A DNA stretch of 64,000 bases from Pelobates cultripes (taxonomy: Eukaryota > Chordata > Amphibia > Anura > Pelobatidae): positions 235,648,829 through 235,712,828 of the forward strand of contig OW240912.1 of the NCBI GenBank assembly GCA_933207985.1, given 5' to 3'. The notes under the pieces are model-generated. The model made no database searches, had not been told where the DNA came from, and saw only the letters and a program-made list of their open reading frames with translations. This document shows positions 50,522-61,449 of the stretch, one piece after another. Numbering within the stretch: the stretch's first letter is position 1; each line of letters starts with the position of its first letter. The position numbers were made by a program, and so were the translations under genes.

Positions 50522-51999
50522 CCTAGTCACCTATGTATGCCTCCCATGGTTGCCAGACTTTGTGGAACTTCGTTTCCGTGTTTCTTATTTGGGCAGTGAG
50601 TTTGTCCATTAAGTAAGTGTCTTAATTTTCAAGATGACGTCGGTATTTGTCAGGACTGAGGGTGTCCGCCACGCCTGGGCTAGTGCCCGTCTGGCCGCCA
50701 GGGTGATTTTGTTGAATAGGAGTTGTTCGTGTCTGGGTTGGCCATCTATCGGCCTAGATAGCAAGATGGACCAAGGGTCCATTTCCACCTGTCTACCCAG
50801 GACGTCCGTTAATAAAGTCTGTACTTGTTTCCAATACCTGCCTATGACTGGGCATTCCCACCACATATGCACAAAAGTGCCCTTATGTCCGCATCCCTTC
50901 CAGCACGTGTCTGTTGTGGTTTGCCCCATTCTGTATAATTGTACTGGTGTGGTATACCATCTCATTAACATTTTATATGATTGTTTCTGGTGGAGAACAC
51001 AGATCGACGACTTTGCAGCCGCCTCCCATATATCCACCCAGTCCTCACCCTCCAACGCGCCACCCTGATCAGTCTCCCACTGTCTAATGTATCTGGGGTC
51101 CGGGGTGTTTCTGCCTGGGGCACTGAGGTGTGCGTAGAGAAGTGTGATCAGTCCTTTCTGTTCGGTCTCGGCGTTGCACAGTCGTTCAAAAAACGTCATG
51201 GGTGTGTGTGCTGCCTGTTTGATCTCTGGGCCGTTGGCGAAGTCCTTAAGCTGGATATAACGGAATACGTCTTTCGTGGTCAGGGTGGCTAGGGTTTTCA
51301 GGTGTTCAAACGTTTTGAATTTCCCCTTATCGTATAGATGGACGTATCTCTGTACCCCCGTGTTCTCGATACCCCGGAAATCTCGCGCGCTCAGTCCCGG
51401 CAGGAATGCCCTGTTGTGGAGGTATGGGGTCATCAGAGATGGGGTGTGTTTGAGAATGTATTTGTCTGCTGTGAGGTCCCAAATTCGGATTGTGTTAAGT
51501 ATTGTCGGGCACGTAGTGCGAATGGGTGGTCTATCTTTTTTGGGTACCCAGATCCAAAATTGTGGTAGGTCCGTGCACATCAGGCGTGATTCTAGGTCCG
51601 CCCACCTATGGGAGCCCGCCCGGGAGTGCCACGCCACCCCCTGGGCCAACTGCGCCGCCAGGTAATAACAGTAGAGACTCGGGAGACCCAGTCCCCCCCT
51701 GGTTTTTGGCCGGTACATCACCTCCCTGGCCACACGATGGCGTTTGTGAGCCCAGATAAACTTGTCAATGTCCCGTTGCAGTGAACTGAGGTCTGACTTG
51801 GTAACATTTACAGGCAAAGCCTGGAACAAAAATAGCAAGCGGGGAAGGAGCGTCATCTTAATAGCGTGGAGTCTGCCTATCCAGGAAAATGGCTTTTCTT
51901 GCCACATTTCTAGATCGCGGCACAATGATTGTATCTTAGGGCCGTAGTTCGCGGCATATAGGCCATCCGTGTCCGCTGTGAGCGTGACACCCAGGTATT
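50522..51999 (-). pseudogene. L1 ORF2 C-terminal part
   Basis: Continues ORF2 from NIKYLGVTLTADTD through the thumb (QEKPFSWIGRLHAIKMTLLP) to the cysteine-rich end CWKGCGHKGTFVHMWWECP, a C-x3-C-x7-H-x4-C arrangement typical of L1. The frame stays open from 51925 to 50609. A one-base loss near 50615 then gives an early TAA, and the native end (DKLTAQIRNTE..., stop near 50522) is in the neighbouring frame. The copy at 61450-62955 supplies the alignment guide. Confidence 0.9.
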
Positions 52000-54309
52000 T
52001 TATGTTGGTTTTCGCAATGGTAATCCGATGTGCGGTTCAATGTCCCTCGGGTCCATGCCTAGTAGCATTGCCACTGATTTTCCCATATTGATTTTATATC
52101 CCGAGACATACGCGTAGTCGTCTAAGAGCGACAGGAGTCGGGGGAGCGATTGACCAGGAGAGGACATCGTAATCAGCATGTCGTCCGCATATGCGGAGAC
52201 TTTATACTCGTCCTCTCCGACCCGAATCCCCGCAACGCCTACCTCCCCGCGTATTTGATGAAGTAGGGGTTCTAATGCGATGATGAACAGCAGGGGGGAC
52301 AAGGGACAACCCTGTCTGGTACCGTTGTGGGGTCGGAAGGGGGTAGGGTGTGCCCCCGGCACCATCGTCTGCGCTCTAGGGTTTGCATAGAGGGTTTCTA
52401 TCCCTCGAACAAAGGGCTCTGGCATTTGCAAGTGTTTCAATAAGGTGAAGATGTAGTGCCACAGTATCCTGTCGAACGCCTTCTCCGCGTCCAATGACAG
52501 GATCAGAGAAGGCGTCTTGGTTCTGTTCGCCCACCAAATAATATCTGCGCCCCTCCTCATGTTCTCGTATAATTGTCTCGTTGGTACGAATCCGACCTGG
52601 TCGGCGTGTATCAGGGTCATCAGCAAGGGGTTTAACCGAGTCGACAATATCTTCACGAAAACCTTGACGTCGAAGTTGATTAGGGAGATGGGACAGAAGT
52701 TGGCAACTACGGTCGGGTCCTTCCCTGGTTTTGGAATTAGTGTTATATCTGCCGTAAGCGTGTCTGGGTTTGGCGGCCGGCCTTCCATCCATGCCGCGAA
52801 TACCTGTGCAAGCCGGGGAGTGAGTGTCTCCCTTAGGGCTTTGTAGTAGGAGCCCCCGAAACCGTCCGGTCCCGGGGCCTTGTTCCCTTTTAATGCTGTG
52901 ATCGCCCTATCGATTTCCTCCTCCATTATCGGCAGTCCCAGCGAAGACATGGCCTCGGGGGCGGGCTTGGGTATGTTAGTTTTGGTGACAAACTCCCTCA
53001 CTGCCAGGTCGTATGCCTCATTCTTCCCGTGTAACTCCGGGGAGTGGTTATAAATCTTAGAGAAAAACGCGGTGAAGAGCTGGTTGATCTCCACTGGATC
53101 GTGTGTTACCCTTCCTCCCCCATCCTGGAGCGCCGGTATGGCGTGAAATTTCGATTTAGGGGTCAGAACCCTAGCCAACAGGGTGTCCATTTTGTTCGAC
53201 CGTTCGTAAAAAAGGCGCCTTTTACGAACCAGCTCTCTACCTAGATCTTCGATGGCCATACTTCGAATCTTGTGACGCAGGTCCCTGAGCGCTTTGAGAC
53301 CCTGATCCGTGGGCGCCTGTTTGTGTTTGGTTTCCGCCCGTCGCAGTTCTTTCTGGAGTGCGAAGAGGGTCTCCGCTCTCAGTCTCTTACGTCTAGTTGC
53401 TATTTTAATTAGGGTCCCCCTTAGCACCGCCTTATGGGCGGCCCATAACGTGGACTGGGACACCTCAGGCGTGTCGTTCGTGGCGAAATAAGCTGTCAGT
53501 TCCTCCTGCACTTGGTGCATGACCTCGGGGTCCTTGAGGAGCGCGTCCCTAAGCCTCCATTTCCATGGAGTGCTAGGACCCGGCAGTCGCAGTGTGAGTT
53601 CCACGTCCGCGTGGTCGGACCATGTTATAAGGTTTATTCGTGTGGACTGGATCCACTGGATCCCTCCTTGATTAACTAGGAACATGTCTATGCGAGAGTA
53701 TGTCAAGTGAGCCGCCGAGTGGAATGTGTAGTCTCTGACTCCAGGGTGTTGCAGTCTCCAGGGGTCTAGTAGCTTCAGTCGTTGGATGAAATTGGCCAAC
53801 AATTTGTCTTGTCTCCCTCCCTCCCTCGCCCCAGAACCCACCTGTATGGCGCTGCGGTCTATGGCTGGGCAGGGTGTGGAGTTATAGTCACCCCCCAGGA
53901 CCATTATCCCAGGTGGCAGTGAGTGTAGTCGGTTATAGAGTTGATCCCAGAAGACAGGGTCCGGGCGGTTGGGCGCGTATAGATTTATCAGATGGTAAGT
54001 GGCGTTGTGAATCGTACCCGTGAGGATGATATATCTGCCCTCGCTGTCCGTTAGCACCTTCTGCGTCACGAACGGGCATCTTTTGTGTATTAGGATGTCC
54101 ACCCTGTTTTTCTTAGTCAATCCCCGAGAGGAGTATGTTCTAGTGTATACGTGGTCTGTGAGTTGAATGCGGGCTGAGCGCACGAGGTGCGTCTCCTGCA
54201 TAAACGCAAGGTCGGTGTGTTGCCGTTTGAGTTCCCTCATCAATAATCGCCTCTTGGTTGGGGTATTGAGGCCGTTGGCATTGAGGTAGGTGAGTTTGAG
54301 CGTGGCCAT
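52000..54309 (-). pseudogene. L1 ORF2 N-terminal part: endonuclease and reverse transcriptase
   Basis: 769 open codons from ATG at 54309. Endonuclease: LTYLNANGLNTPTKRR at the start, QETHL near residue 38, YAPNRPD near 110, GGDYNSTP near 138, SDHADVEL near 231. Reverse transcriptase: LIPKPGKDP, DQVGFVPTRQLYENMRR, SLDAEKAFDR near 603, GTRQGCPLSPLLF near 660, and SAYADDML near 705 with the catalytic YADD intact. The frame is lost at about 52010-52025 by a small indel just after the RT, and the homologous protein continues in the next frame. Confidence 0.92.
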
Positions 54310-55930
54310 AGTGGGTATCTACATCCTGTCGCAGTCCACTCCCTACCGTCCGTCCAGGTCGGGGTCAGTTCTGGCCCTCCGCACGCGCCTCCACCCCCGC
54401 AGTGCCGGGGGGGGGACATGTCCGCGCGCTCCGAGTAATGTGGGCCCCCAACCGCCAGCAGGTTAAGGGCGGGAGGACGTGTGGGGGGGGAAGAAGGGAG
54501 GGGGTCGGGAACGCCGGCGTCCCTGGGTGGGGGGGGGGTGTGAGGCTAGGGGTGGGGTCGATCCCCTGCCTGATGGGGTCGTGTGGGGTGTAGGGGTTGT
54601 CGGGTCAGGACCCGGTCTTATTGGTGCCGGGTCTATGTGGGGGTAGTCGTTCCCTCCGCTAGTGAGAGCCGCTACGCGGAGTGGGAGCAAGATCGTCTAG
54701 TCGCCGTGCCCCCCGAATCCGACCCTCGTATCGTGTGTGTAGACTTATATCCCTGAGAACATAGTGTCTGTGGGTAGGTTTTCGATTTATGTATGCAGAT
54801 GCTCTGGTAACCTGAACACAACTCTGAACAGTGAACAAAAACAGAAGGTTGCAACAAATACAAGACAGTTCCAGGAGCTAGTGAGAACAGAGTTCGAGCT
54901 CCGCCCACCCTCCCCCCGTTTAAGCTCCCTCTTGCCGCCCCGTGATCCCCCTCCCCCCGAGTGTACCCGCTCAGTGTACATAGGGTCCCTGTGGCCCACC
55001 AGTGTGCTCCCTCTCCTCCCTCCCTCCTTTCCTCCCCCCCCTCGGTATGGAAGGAGTGTGTAACCAATTCCCTCTATCTGCGTGTGTTATTTATTTTTAT
55101 TTTTTTCTACCCCCTTTAGTACCCTTTCTTTCTTTTCTGTTTTGTCCCCCCCCGATGCCTCCTTTCCTATGCTCCTGTGTTTGTTTTTTCTCTTGTCTCC
55201 CTCCCCTCTCTCCCCGTTTAGGCGGTCCCCTCCTTCGTTGGCTCACCCTCCCCTCTCCCGCCTCCTCCCCCCCCCACTCCCCTGTCTTTTTCCCTTATTT
55301 AGGTAGTTAGTTATTTTCATTTATTTTTATTTATTTTTTCCCCCTAATTGTGTTATTTTTGCCTCTTGTTGCCTAGTCAGTCTTTATCCCCGCTGTGCCC
55401 CCGTTTTCGTGCCGTTTGTAGGTTTTTTTCCTTTTCTTTTTCTTTTTTTTTCTTTTCTTTCCCTTTTTCCTTTTTTCCTGTTGTTGCATTTGTGTTTTCT
55501 ACCTATGCTTCTCCCAGTGTCTTCCTCCCCCCCTGGTCTACCTCGATTGTATCTGAGTGTGTGCCTCCAGCTGCCTTGGTCCATGGACTAGGGCTGTCTA
55601 AATGTCCCCCCGTGCCCTCTCACCGCCCCCCCCTCCTGGCACTTCCCCAGCTGCCCCGCTAACTTAGCCTGTCCCTACTCTCTCGTGAGCCCTTCCCGCC
55701 CGCCATGTATGCTCCTTACCAGTTTGCCCGCCTTCCCATTGCTGTCCCCGTTCCCCTGCTACCTCCCTTTCCCCTGTGTTTGTCTCGTACTCTGTCCAAC
55801 ATAAGTCCTTGCTGCGTGCAGTCTCTGTTGTCGTCTATATAGAAGCCGATGAAGCAAAAGCCGTTTCTCCGTGATAGATAGTCCAGGGTGTCGCTGGCGT
55901 ACAGGGCTCGGTGGCCGCACCGGTGCGGCA
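54310..55930 (-). other. Long polypurine spacer between L1 ORF1 and ORF2
   Basis: On the + strand 54890-55680 is strongly pyrimidine-rich (runs of C and T, for example around 55020-55040, 55148-55155 and 55440-55470), so the L1 sense strand is purine-rich. No ORF of note. At 1.6 kb it is much longer than the inter-ORF spacer of mammalian L1. Confidence 0.55.
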
Positions 55931-55932
55931 TC

Positions 55933-56415
55933 CTACGGAGCCTCTCTGGGGTGGTCCAATTCGTCTCTGGGTATGTGCCCCAGCGCCCGGGCGCCTCTGG
56001 TGGGTAGACTGAAGTTGGGGGGTACCTCGATGCCAAGGTCCCTCAGGAATGCTTTGGGATCCGCTGTTGGTAGGAGCACCGCCGGCCTGGGGCCGTTGAA
56101 GACCATCATCTTAAACGGGTGCCCCCATGAAAATTTCAGGCCCCGGGCCCTCACCAGGTCAGCTATGTGCTTCCACTCCCTCCTCCGTGCCAGCGTGGCC
56201 GGTGCGATGTCCTGGTAGAGATGTATTGCCATGCCGTCCAACTTGTATGTGTGGGTTCTGGTGCTTTTTATGATGGCTTCTTTCGTGGCAAAATAGTGCC
56301 AGCGCATGATCACATCCCGGGGGGGACCGTCTGGAGGGCCCTTCGCCCTGAGCGCTCTATGTACCCTATCCAGGGTCCACAGATGGTCGGGGATATCGGG
56401 CAGGCGGGCGCGGAA
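55933..56415 (-). pseudogene. L1 ORF1 C-terminal half
   Basis: Encodes DHLWTLDRVHRALRAKGPPD and RDVIMRWHYFATKEAI, then DGMAIHLYQDIAPATLARR and a closing DLGIEVPPNFSLP. These are the RRM and C-terminal domain of L1 ORF1. The upstream coiled coil is missing because of the junction near 56415. Confidence 0.8.
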
Positions 56416-57300
56416 CAGCCTGAATTGTTGCTTGGGGATTCGAATATAGCGCTCGAATTATAGTAATGAAGTTAGCCGGAAAGCCCCAATATTGAAGCAA
56501 ATCAAAAAGATAAGGCCAAGCGACCCTATCAAATGCTTTTTCTGCATCTAGTGACAAGAGTATCGATGGTGTCTTCCCTGTTGCCATGACCCAAGCAACG
56601 TTGACTGCTCTACGCGTATTCTCGTACAGCTGTCTGCCCAGAACAAAACCTACCTGATCTGGGTGAATCAGGATAGGAAGTAAGGGAGAGAGCCTCAGGG
56701 CAAGGACTTTGGCTATTATCTTTATATCGACATTTATCAGCGATATAGGTCTGTAATTTCCCACTGATGCAGGGTCCTTATCTTTTTTTTGGTAAAAGAA
56801 CAATTTTAGCCATTGTAAGATCAGCTGGAAGAAACAAATTTCATCTATGACTTCTCGTAAATATGGCATGAGAGTTTGTTGAAATATTTTATATTAACTG
56901 CTACTAAAGCCGTCTGGTCCTGGTGCTTTACCCCCCTTAATAGAAGAACATGCAGTTTTAATCTCCTCTATAGATATTTCTGTCCTTAATCCTTCTAGGG
57001 CGCCTTTGGGGATTTAGGGTAAGTTCATCCTACTCAAGAATTCTCTCAGTCTTACCTCCTGGTCCATACCCTCTCCATTCTCCTTTATAAATTGACTATA
57101 CAATCTAGAAAAATATTCCCGAAACACTCCATAAACCTCGTCTGGTGACGATACTAATATTCCTGAAGCATTTCTGATAGCTGAGATAGGTTTAAAGTGT
57201 GTTCGTGGTTTTAAGCATCTAGCTCTTTTTTTAGCTTTCTCATAAAAATATCTACGTGTTGTTTTTACCTGCCATACTGCTTCATCTAATAAAAGATTTT
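56415..57300 (-). pseudogene. Fragment of a different L1: ORF2 linker and RT
   Basis: Minus-strand coding gives the EN-RT linker near 57000-57230 and then RT blocks 0-4: DPASVGNYRPISLINVDIKI, DQVGFVLGRQLYENTRR, LSLDAEKAFDRVAWPYLF and IRALYSNPQATIQ. There it switches into the ORF1 sequence of the neighbouring L1. It is diverged from the copy at 52000-54309. The other side stops at the hairpin element at 57301. Confidence 0.8.
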
Positions 57301-57600
57301 TAACCCCTTAACGCCGTTACGGCGTTCTATGCCGTCGCGGCTTTAAAGGGCTTTAAAGCCGTTGCGGCGGCATAGAACGCCGTAACGGCTTTCAGCCCCA
57401 GGGGATCGCAGCTACTTACCTCCGCTGCGATCCTCTTCTGGAGGGCTGCCAGACCGCCCAGGCAGCCCTCCTCCGGCAAGTGAGGCCCCCGGGGGCCATG
57501 TGATCGCTCTCAAAGAGCGATCACATGGCCCCCTATAGCTGGCTATGGATCTGCCAGCAGGGGGACTGTCTGAAATAGCAGACAGTCCCCCTGCTGGTGG
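57301..57600. repeat. Stacked palindromes, MITE-like (TAACCCCTTAACGCC type)
   Basis: Opens with AACCCCTTAACGCCGTTACG, the family end shared in part with the foldback MITEs at 6221, 11549 and 20059. Consecutive inverted pairs follow: GCCGTTACGGCGTTCTATGCCG against CGGCATAGAACGCCGTAACGGC, GGGCTGCC/GGCAGCCC, GGGGGCCATGTGATCGCTCT/AGAGCGATCACATGGCCCCC, and CAGCAGGGGGACTGTCTG/CAGACAGTCCCCCTGCTG. No coding capacity. Confidence 0.8.
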
Positions 57601-57654
57601 GAAATGTAAAAAAATAAAATTTAGACATGTTTTAAAATAAATTAAATACATTTA

Positions 57655-57813
57655 TATATAATATATGTATATATATATATATTATATATATAATACATTG
57701 TGTATTTTAATACTAATATAAGTATATATATATATTAGTATTAAAATACACTTAGAATGACGTTACATATATATAATATGTATATATATTATATATATAA
57801 TAGATATATACAC

Positions 57814-57850
<37 letters not shown>
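57655..57850. repeat. AT-rich palindromic microsatellite tract
   Basis: (TA)n with inserted TATATATTAGTATTAAAATACA units that form an inverted pair around 57700-57755. A similar tract recurs at 59940-60090, on the other side of the inserted L1. Confidence 0.8.
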
Positions 57851-57852
<2 letters not shown>

Positions 57853-57877
57853 AATTACAATAATAAATAAAATAATA

Positions 57878-59844
57878 GGGGGCGGAGCCAACGACTCAAA
57901 GAAGCAGTCGCCATTTGCAAGAGCTCCGCACAGCCAGCGCGAAAAACTGAAAATAACAACAAACCCGCAGCTCATAGACTATAACAGGCGACTAACACAA
58001 CCTCCTAACACCTCGCTGAACCCGCAGATGCCTTTCTTTCAAAAGTCGGGCACGAAAAGCCGCATCAAGGGACCGGGGGCCTACCGCACACGCGACCAGT
58101 ACCTCACCAGGGAGCTGACAGCGTGGCTTGACCGGAGCTCGCAGCTCACAGAAGCAGACTCCCACACATCGGAAGATATGGGACGGAGGTCCCACAAACC
58201 AGCCACAAGCGCTCCCACGCCACACCGGGACATAAGCAGCATGCTGCAGAACCCTCCACCCGCACAGACCAGGGCTAACATGGCAGCCTCACCTGAGAGG
58301 TCTGAAGATGGAGACTCAGATCGCAGCACAGCAGCAGCCAACACAGGCAATATACAAATACAAGCTACCAATGGACAAGCCCCAGCAACAAAACAGGACA
58401 TCCAGGCCATGCTGGAGGGACTCCAAGGTAACCTACAACTAATGTGGCAAGCAGACTTAAAGGGGCTAGCAGCAGAGGTGCAGGTGGTGTCGGCCCGAAC
58501 CCAGGCCACAGAACAAGAAGTGAAAGACCTGCGCCAAGACCTAAACTCACTAACAGACACAGTCGCCCAGCTACAAACAGCACAGGCTAACATGACCAGG
58601 CAAGTAAACATCCTAGACGACCGGGGGAGGAGGAAAAATATTAAGATCAGGGGGATATCGGAATCCGTGCCACTGGAGGAACTACCCCACTTTATCAGGC
58701 GCCTGGTGGCCTCACTCATCCCCAACAGACAAGCAAAACATTTTCTATTTGATGGAGTATACCGCATAGCCAAACCGCAACGGGCACCCAAGACAGCCCC
58801 ACGCGACGTAATTTTACGATGCCAAACCCTGACGGACAAAATAGTCCTAATAACCTCCATAAAAGGGAAGGCACCCTACGACTTCGAAACACAGCAAATC
58901 ACCTTCTTCCAGGACCTGAGCAGGGACACATTAACATGGCGCAAGAGCATGCAGCCTGTGACCACCACCCTGCAAGCAGCGGGCCTCGTCTACAGATGGG
59001 CAACCCCCAGAACGCTATGGGTGACGAAAGGCGACCAACACTACAAGATCACCAATGCGGAAGAAGGACCGGCCTTGCTGACCACACTGGGGCTCTCCAA
59101 CAACGCCATAGGAGCGAACACTCTGCACCCTGGACCCGTGACATAAAACCTGGACTGAACACGCAACAAACTCTCTTCTGTTATTGTTACCTAAAAGTGT
59201 TTTTTTTCTTTTTTTATTTAATTTATTTTTCTCTTACTGCTAAAGATTCATGTTTCACTCACTATACCAAGTTATGAATAATCTACCTTTCACTAGGCAC
59301 TCCTCTCCTCCACTGGAAAGGGTTTCATAACCCTGTAGCCTAAAGGCGGCAAAGCAACACACTGACCCCCCCCCCCCCTAATGCCTCGGGGTCAAGGGGC
59401 ATAGCAATCAATGGAGCACATACTCACTAGAGTGATATGACCTACTCAAAACACATAGTCTCTCTCCACAGTCTCTTGGAGCTCAGCCCCACGACGGCAC
59501 GGTTACCTATACTCTGAAATCCGACTCATCCACACATAGACGGCACTCAAACCCCAAGTCCTTATTTTAAGCTCCAACTCTATACACACCACACGGCCAC
59601 AAAGGACCAGGAGGCTTACTAGCGCAAAACCTGTTCCAGTGCCATAACTAGCCAACACAATCACAATCCCCACTGGTACGGATGACCGACTCGTTACGAC
59701 TACCCAGTCCTATATAATACAAAAGTGCACAGACCCTCTTAGCTCCAACTGCAGGAAGCTCAGACTACTGCCATATGCAAGTGCTGTTGTGGCATATTCA
59801 TACAATGTCTGTATTATTAAATTTGCACTGAAAAATAAAGAATT
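57878..59844 (+). mobile_element. ORF1-only L1 with complete ends and 15-bp TSD
   Basis: A 1967-bp insert beginning GGGGGCGGAGCCAACGAC, the typical frog L1 5' end, and ending GCACTGAAAAATAAAGAATT. It is flanked by the identical 15-mer ATAAATAAAATAATA at 57863-57877 and 59845-59859. It holds one long ORF (ORF1) and about 0.7 kb of 3' sequence, but no endonuclease or RT. The flanking AT-rich tracts on both sides belong to one interrupted older repeat. The low complexity of the duplicated 15-mer is a caveat. Confidence 0.75.
58028..59146 (+). CDS. L1 ORF1 protein, intact 372 codons
   Basis: An L1 ORF1-type nucleic-acid chaperone that binds its own RNA as a trimer (family knowledge). From the ATG at 58028: a basic, Ser/Thr/Pro-rich N-terminus (to about residue 115), a coiled coil about 120-195 (heptads such as VKDLRQDLNSLTDTVAQLQT), and then the RRM opening with DDRGRRKNIKIRGISESV near residue 197-215. 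The CTD follows (PYDFETQQITFFQDLSRDTL) and a C-terminal tail ends at TAA. No stop or frameshift. No ORF2 follows. Whether it is expressed is unknown. Confidence 0.85.
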   Translation: MPFFQKSGTKSRIKGPGAYRTRDQYLTRELTAWLDRSSQLTEADSHTSEDMGRRSHKPATSAPTPHRDISSMLQNPPPAQTRANMAASPERSEDGDSDRSTAAANTGNIQIQATNGQAPATKQDIQAMLEGLQGNLQLMWQADLKGLAAEVQVVSARTQATEQEVKDLRQDLNSLTDTVAQLQTAQANMTRQVNILDDRGRRKNIKIRGISESVPLEELPHFIRRLVASLIPNRQAKHFLFDGVYRIAKPQRAPKTAPRDVILRCQTLTDKIVLITSIKGKAPYDFETQQITFFQDLSRDTLTWRKSMQPVTTTLQAAGLVYRWATPRTLWVTKGDQHYKITNAEEGPALLTTLGLSNNAIGANTLHPGPVT

Positions 59845-59859
59845 ATAAATAAAATAATA

Positions 59860-60031
59860 AAATAAATAAATAAAATATTGAAACAAAATGTTATTAAAAT
59901 TATATATTCATATGTAATTTCATTCTAACTGTATTTTGTTATTAATATATATATATATATATAATGGTAACAAAATACACTTAGAATGACATTCTATATA
60001 TATCTATCTATATATAAAATACAAATAACCG

Positions 60032-60075
<44 letters not shown>

Positions 60076-60776
60076 TAGATAAATACATATAATTACATAA
60101 AAGATTACATTAGTATACATGTAGAATTTAAATACCTATAAATGCATATATATTAAAATTCTATGTGTATATTTAAGTAATCTTTTAACATAATTATGTG
60201 ATTTGATTAATTAAAATTTGATTGACATGCCTGATAACACAGGGAGAAAGTGCAGAGAATTTAATTCACAAGCACTATATTTGACCCTGTAACTCTCCAA
60301 GACACCATAAAACCTGTACATAGGGGGTACTGTTTTACTTGGGAGACTTCGCTGAACTCAAATATTAGTGTTTCAAACTGGTAAATTGTATTACAACGAT
60401 GATATTTTAAGTAAAAGTTAAGTTTTTTGCATTTTTTACAAACAAACGGCACTTTTATGGACTATATTATTGTTGTAATATGTTTTACTGTTTTAAAACA
60501 CTAATATTTGTGTTTAGTGAAGTCTCCCGAGAATAACAATACCCCCATGTACAGGTTTTATTGTGTTTTGGAAAGTTAGAGAGTCACATATAAGGCTTGC
60601 ATTTCATTTTTTTGACATTTAAATTTGCCAGCTTGGTTATGTTGCCTTTGAGAGCGTATGGTAGCCCAAGAATAAGAATTACCCCCATGATGGCATACCA
60701 TTTGCAAAACTAGACAACCCAAGGTATTGCAAATGGGGCGTGTCCAGTCATTTTTAGTAGCCACTTAGTCACAAAC
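59860..60776. repeat. Right half of interrupted frog repeat
   Basis: AT-rich tracts (59945-60075), then GGGGGTACTGTTTTACTTGG with GAGACTTCGCTGAACTC (about 60325-60358). An approximate inverted counterpart is near 60510-60550 (GTTTAGTGAAGTCTCCCGAG then AATACCCCCATGTACAG). It ends in TAGTAGCCACTTAGTCACAA near 60760. The paired blocks show it is a long foldback-type element. The ORF1-only L1 at 57878 sits in its middle. Confidence 0.6.
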
Positions 60777-61004
60777 ACTGGCCTTAACACGCTGGACTTA
60801 ACACAAACCACGATCTGGGCCGCTCATAAAGCAGTTATCAGGGGAACCCTAATTAAAATAGTGACCAGGCATAAGAAACTGAGAGCGGAAACCCTTTTTG
60901 AGCTCCAAAAGGCGCTGAGAAAGGCAGAAACCATACATAAACAGACACCCACGACCCAGGGGCTCCTGGAACTCAGGGAACTGCGTCATAAAATACGAAC
61001 CACA

Positions 61005-61075
61005 GGATTGTGATTGGAGCACCCAGAGCTTGTATGTTATTATTATCACTATGCACAACAAAAATTAAAAAATTA
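61005..61075 (+). mobile_element. 71-bp retroinsert with 15-bp TSD inside L1
   Basis: AAAATACGAACCACA occurs at 60990-61004 and again at 61076-61090. Between the two copies are 71 bases ending in an A-rich stretch (ACAAAAATTAAAAAATTA). This is the signature of target-primed insertion of a severely 5'-truncated RNA copy. Confidence 0.75.
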
Positions 61076-61449
61076 AAAATACGAACCACAGTGGTAGAAG
61101 ACTTGGGCAGGGACTTAATCCGTAAAAAATGCCTTTACTACGAATGCTCTAATAAAATGGACACCCTACTAGCCAGGGCATTGAACCCCAAACCGGAATT
61201 CCACACCATAGCAGCGATTCGGTATCAAAGCGGACAGGTAACCCACAACTCTACAGAGATCAACCAGATCTTCACGGAGCTCCTCACCAAAATCTACAAC
61301 CACTCCCTAGAGCTAAACAGCGGCAATGAGGCCCCTGTCCCCCTTGCTGTTCGTCCTCGCACTAGAGCCCCTTCTTTACAGGACAACTTCTGTCCCTACT
61401 AGATGACTATGAATACGTCTCGGGCTATAAGATCAACCTAGAAAAATCG

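Larger units (their letters stand above)
50494..56415 (-). mobile_element. Nearly complete L1-type LINE, minus strand
   Basis: In transcription order: partial ORF1 (about 56415-55930), a long purine-rich spacer, ORF2 from ATG 54309 to about 50522, then the 3' end cut at 50494 where the hAT-like MITE begins. ORF1 lacks its N-terminus because the element fuses to a different L1 near 56415. ORF2 is broken by only a few indels, so this copy is younger than the other L1 remnants here. Confidence 0.85.

Noticed and set aside
58081..58860. 259-codon minus-strand frame
   Set aside because: It lies entirely antisense to the L1 ORF1 and is a compositional shadow.
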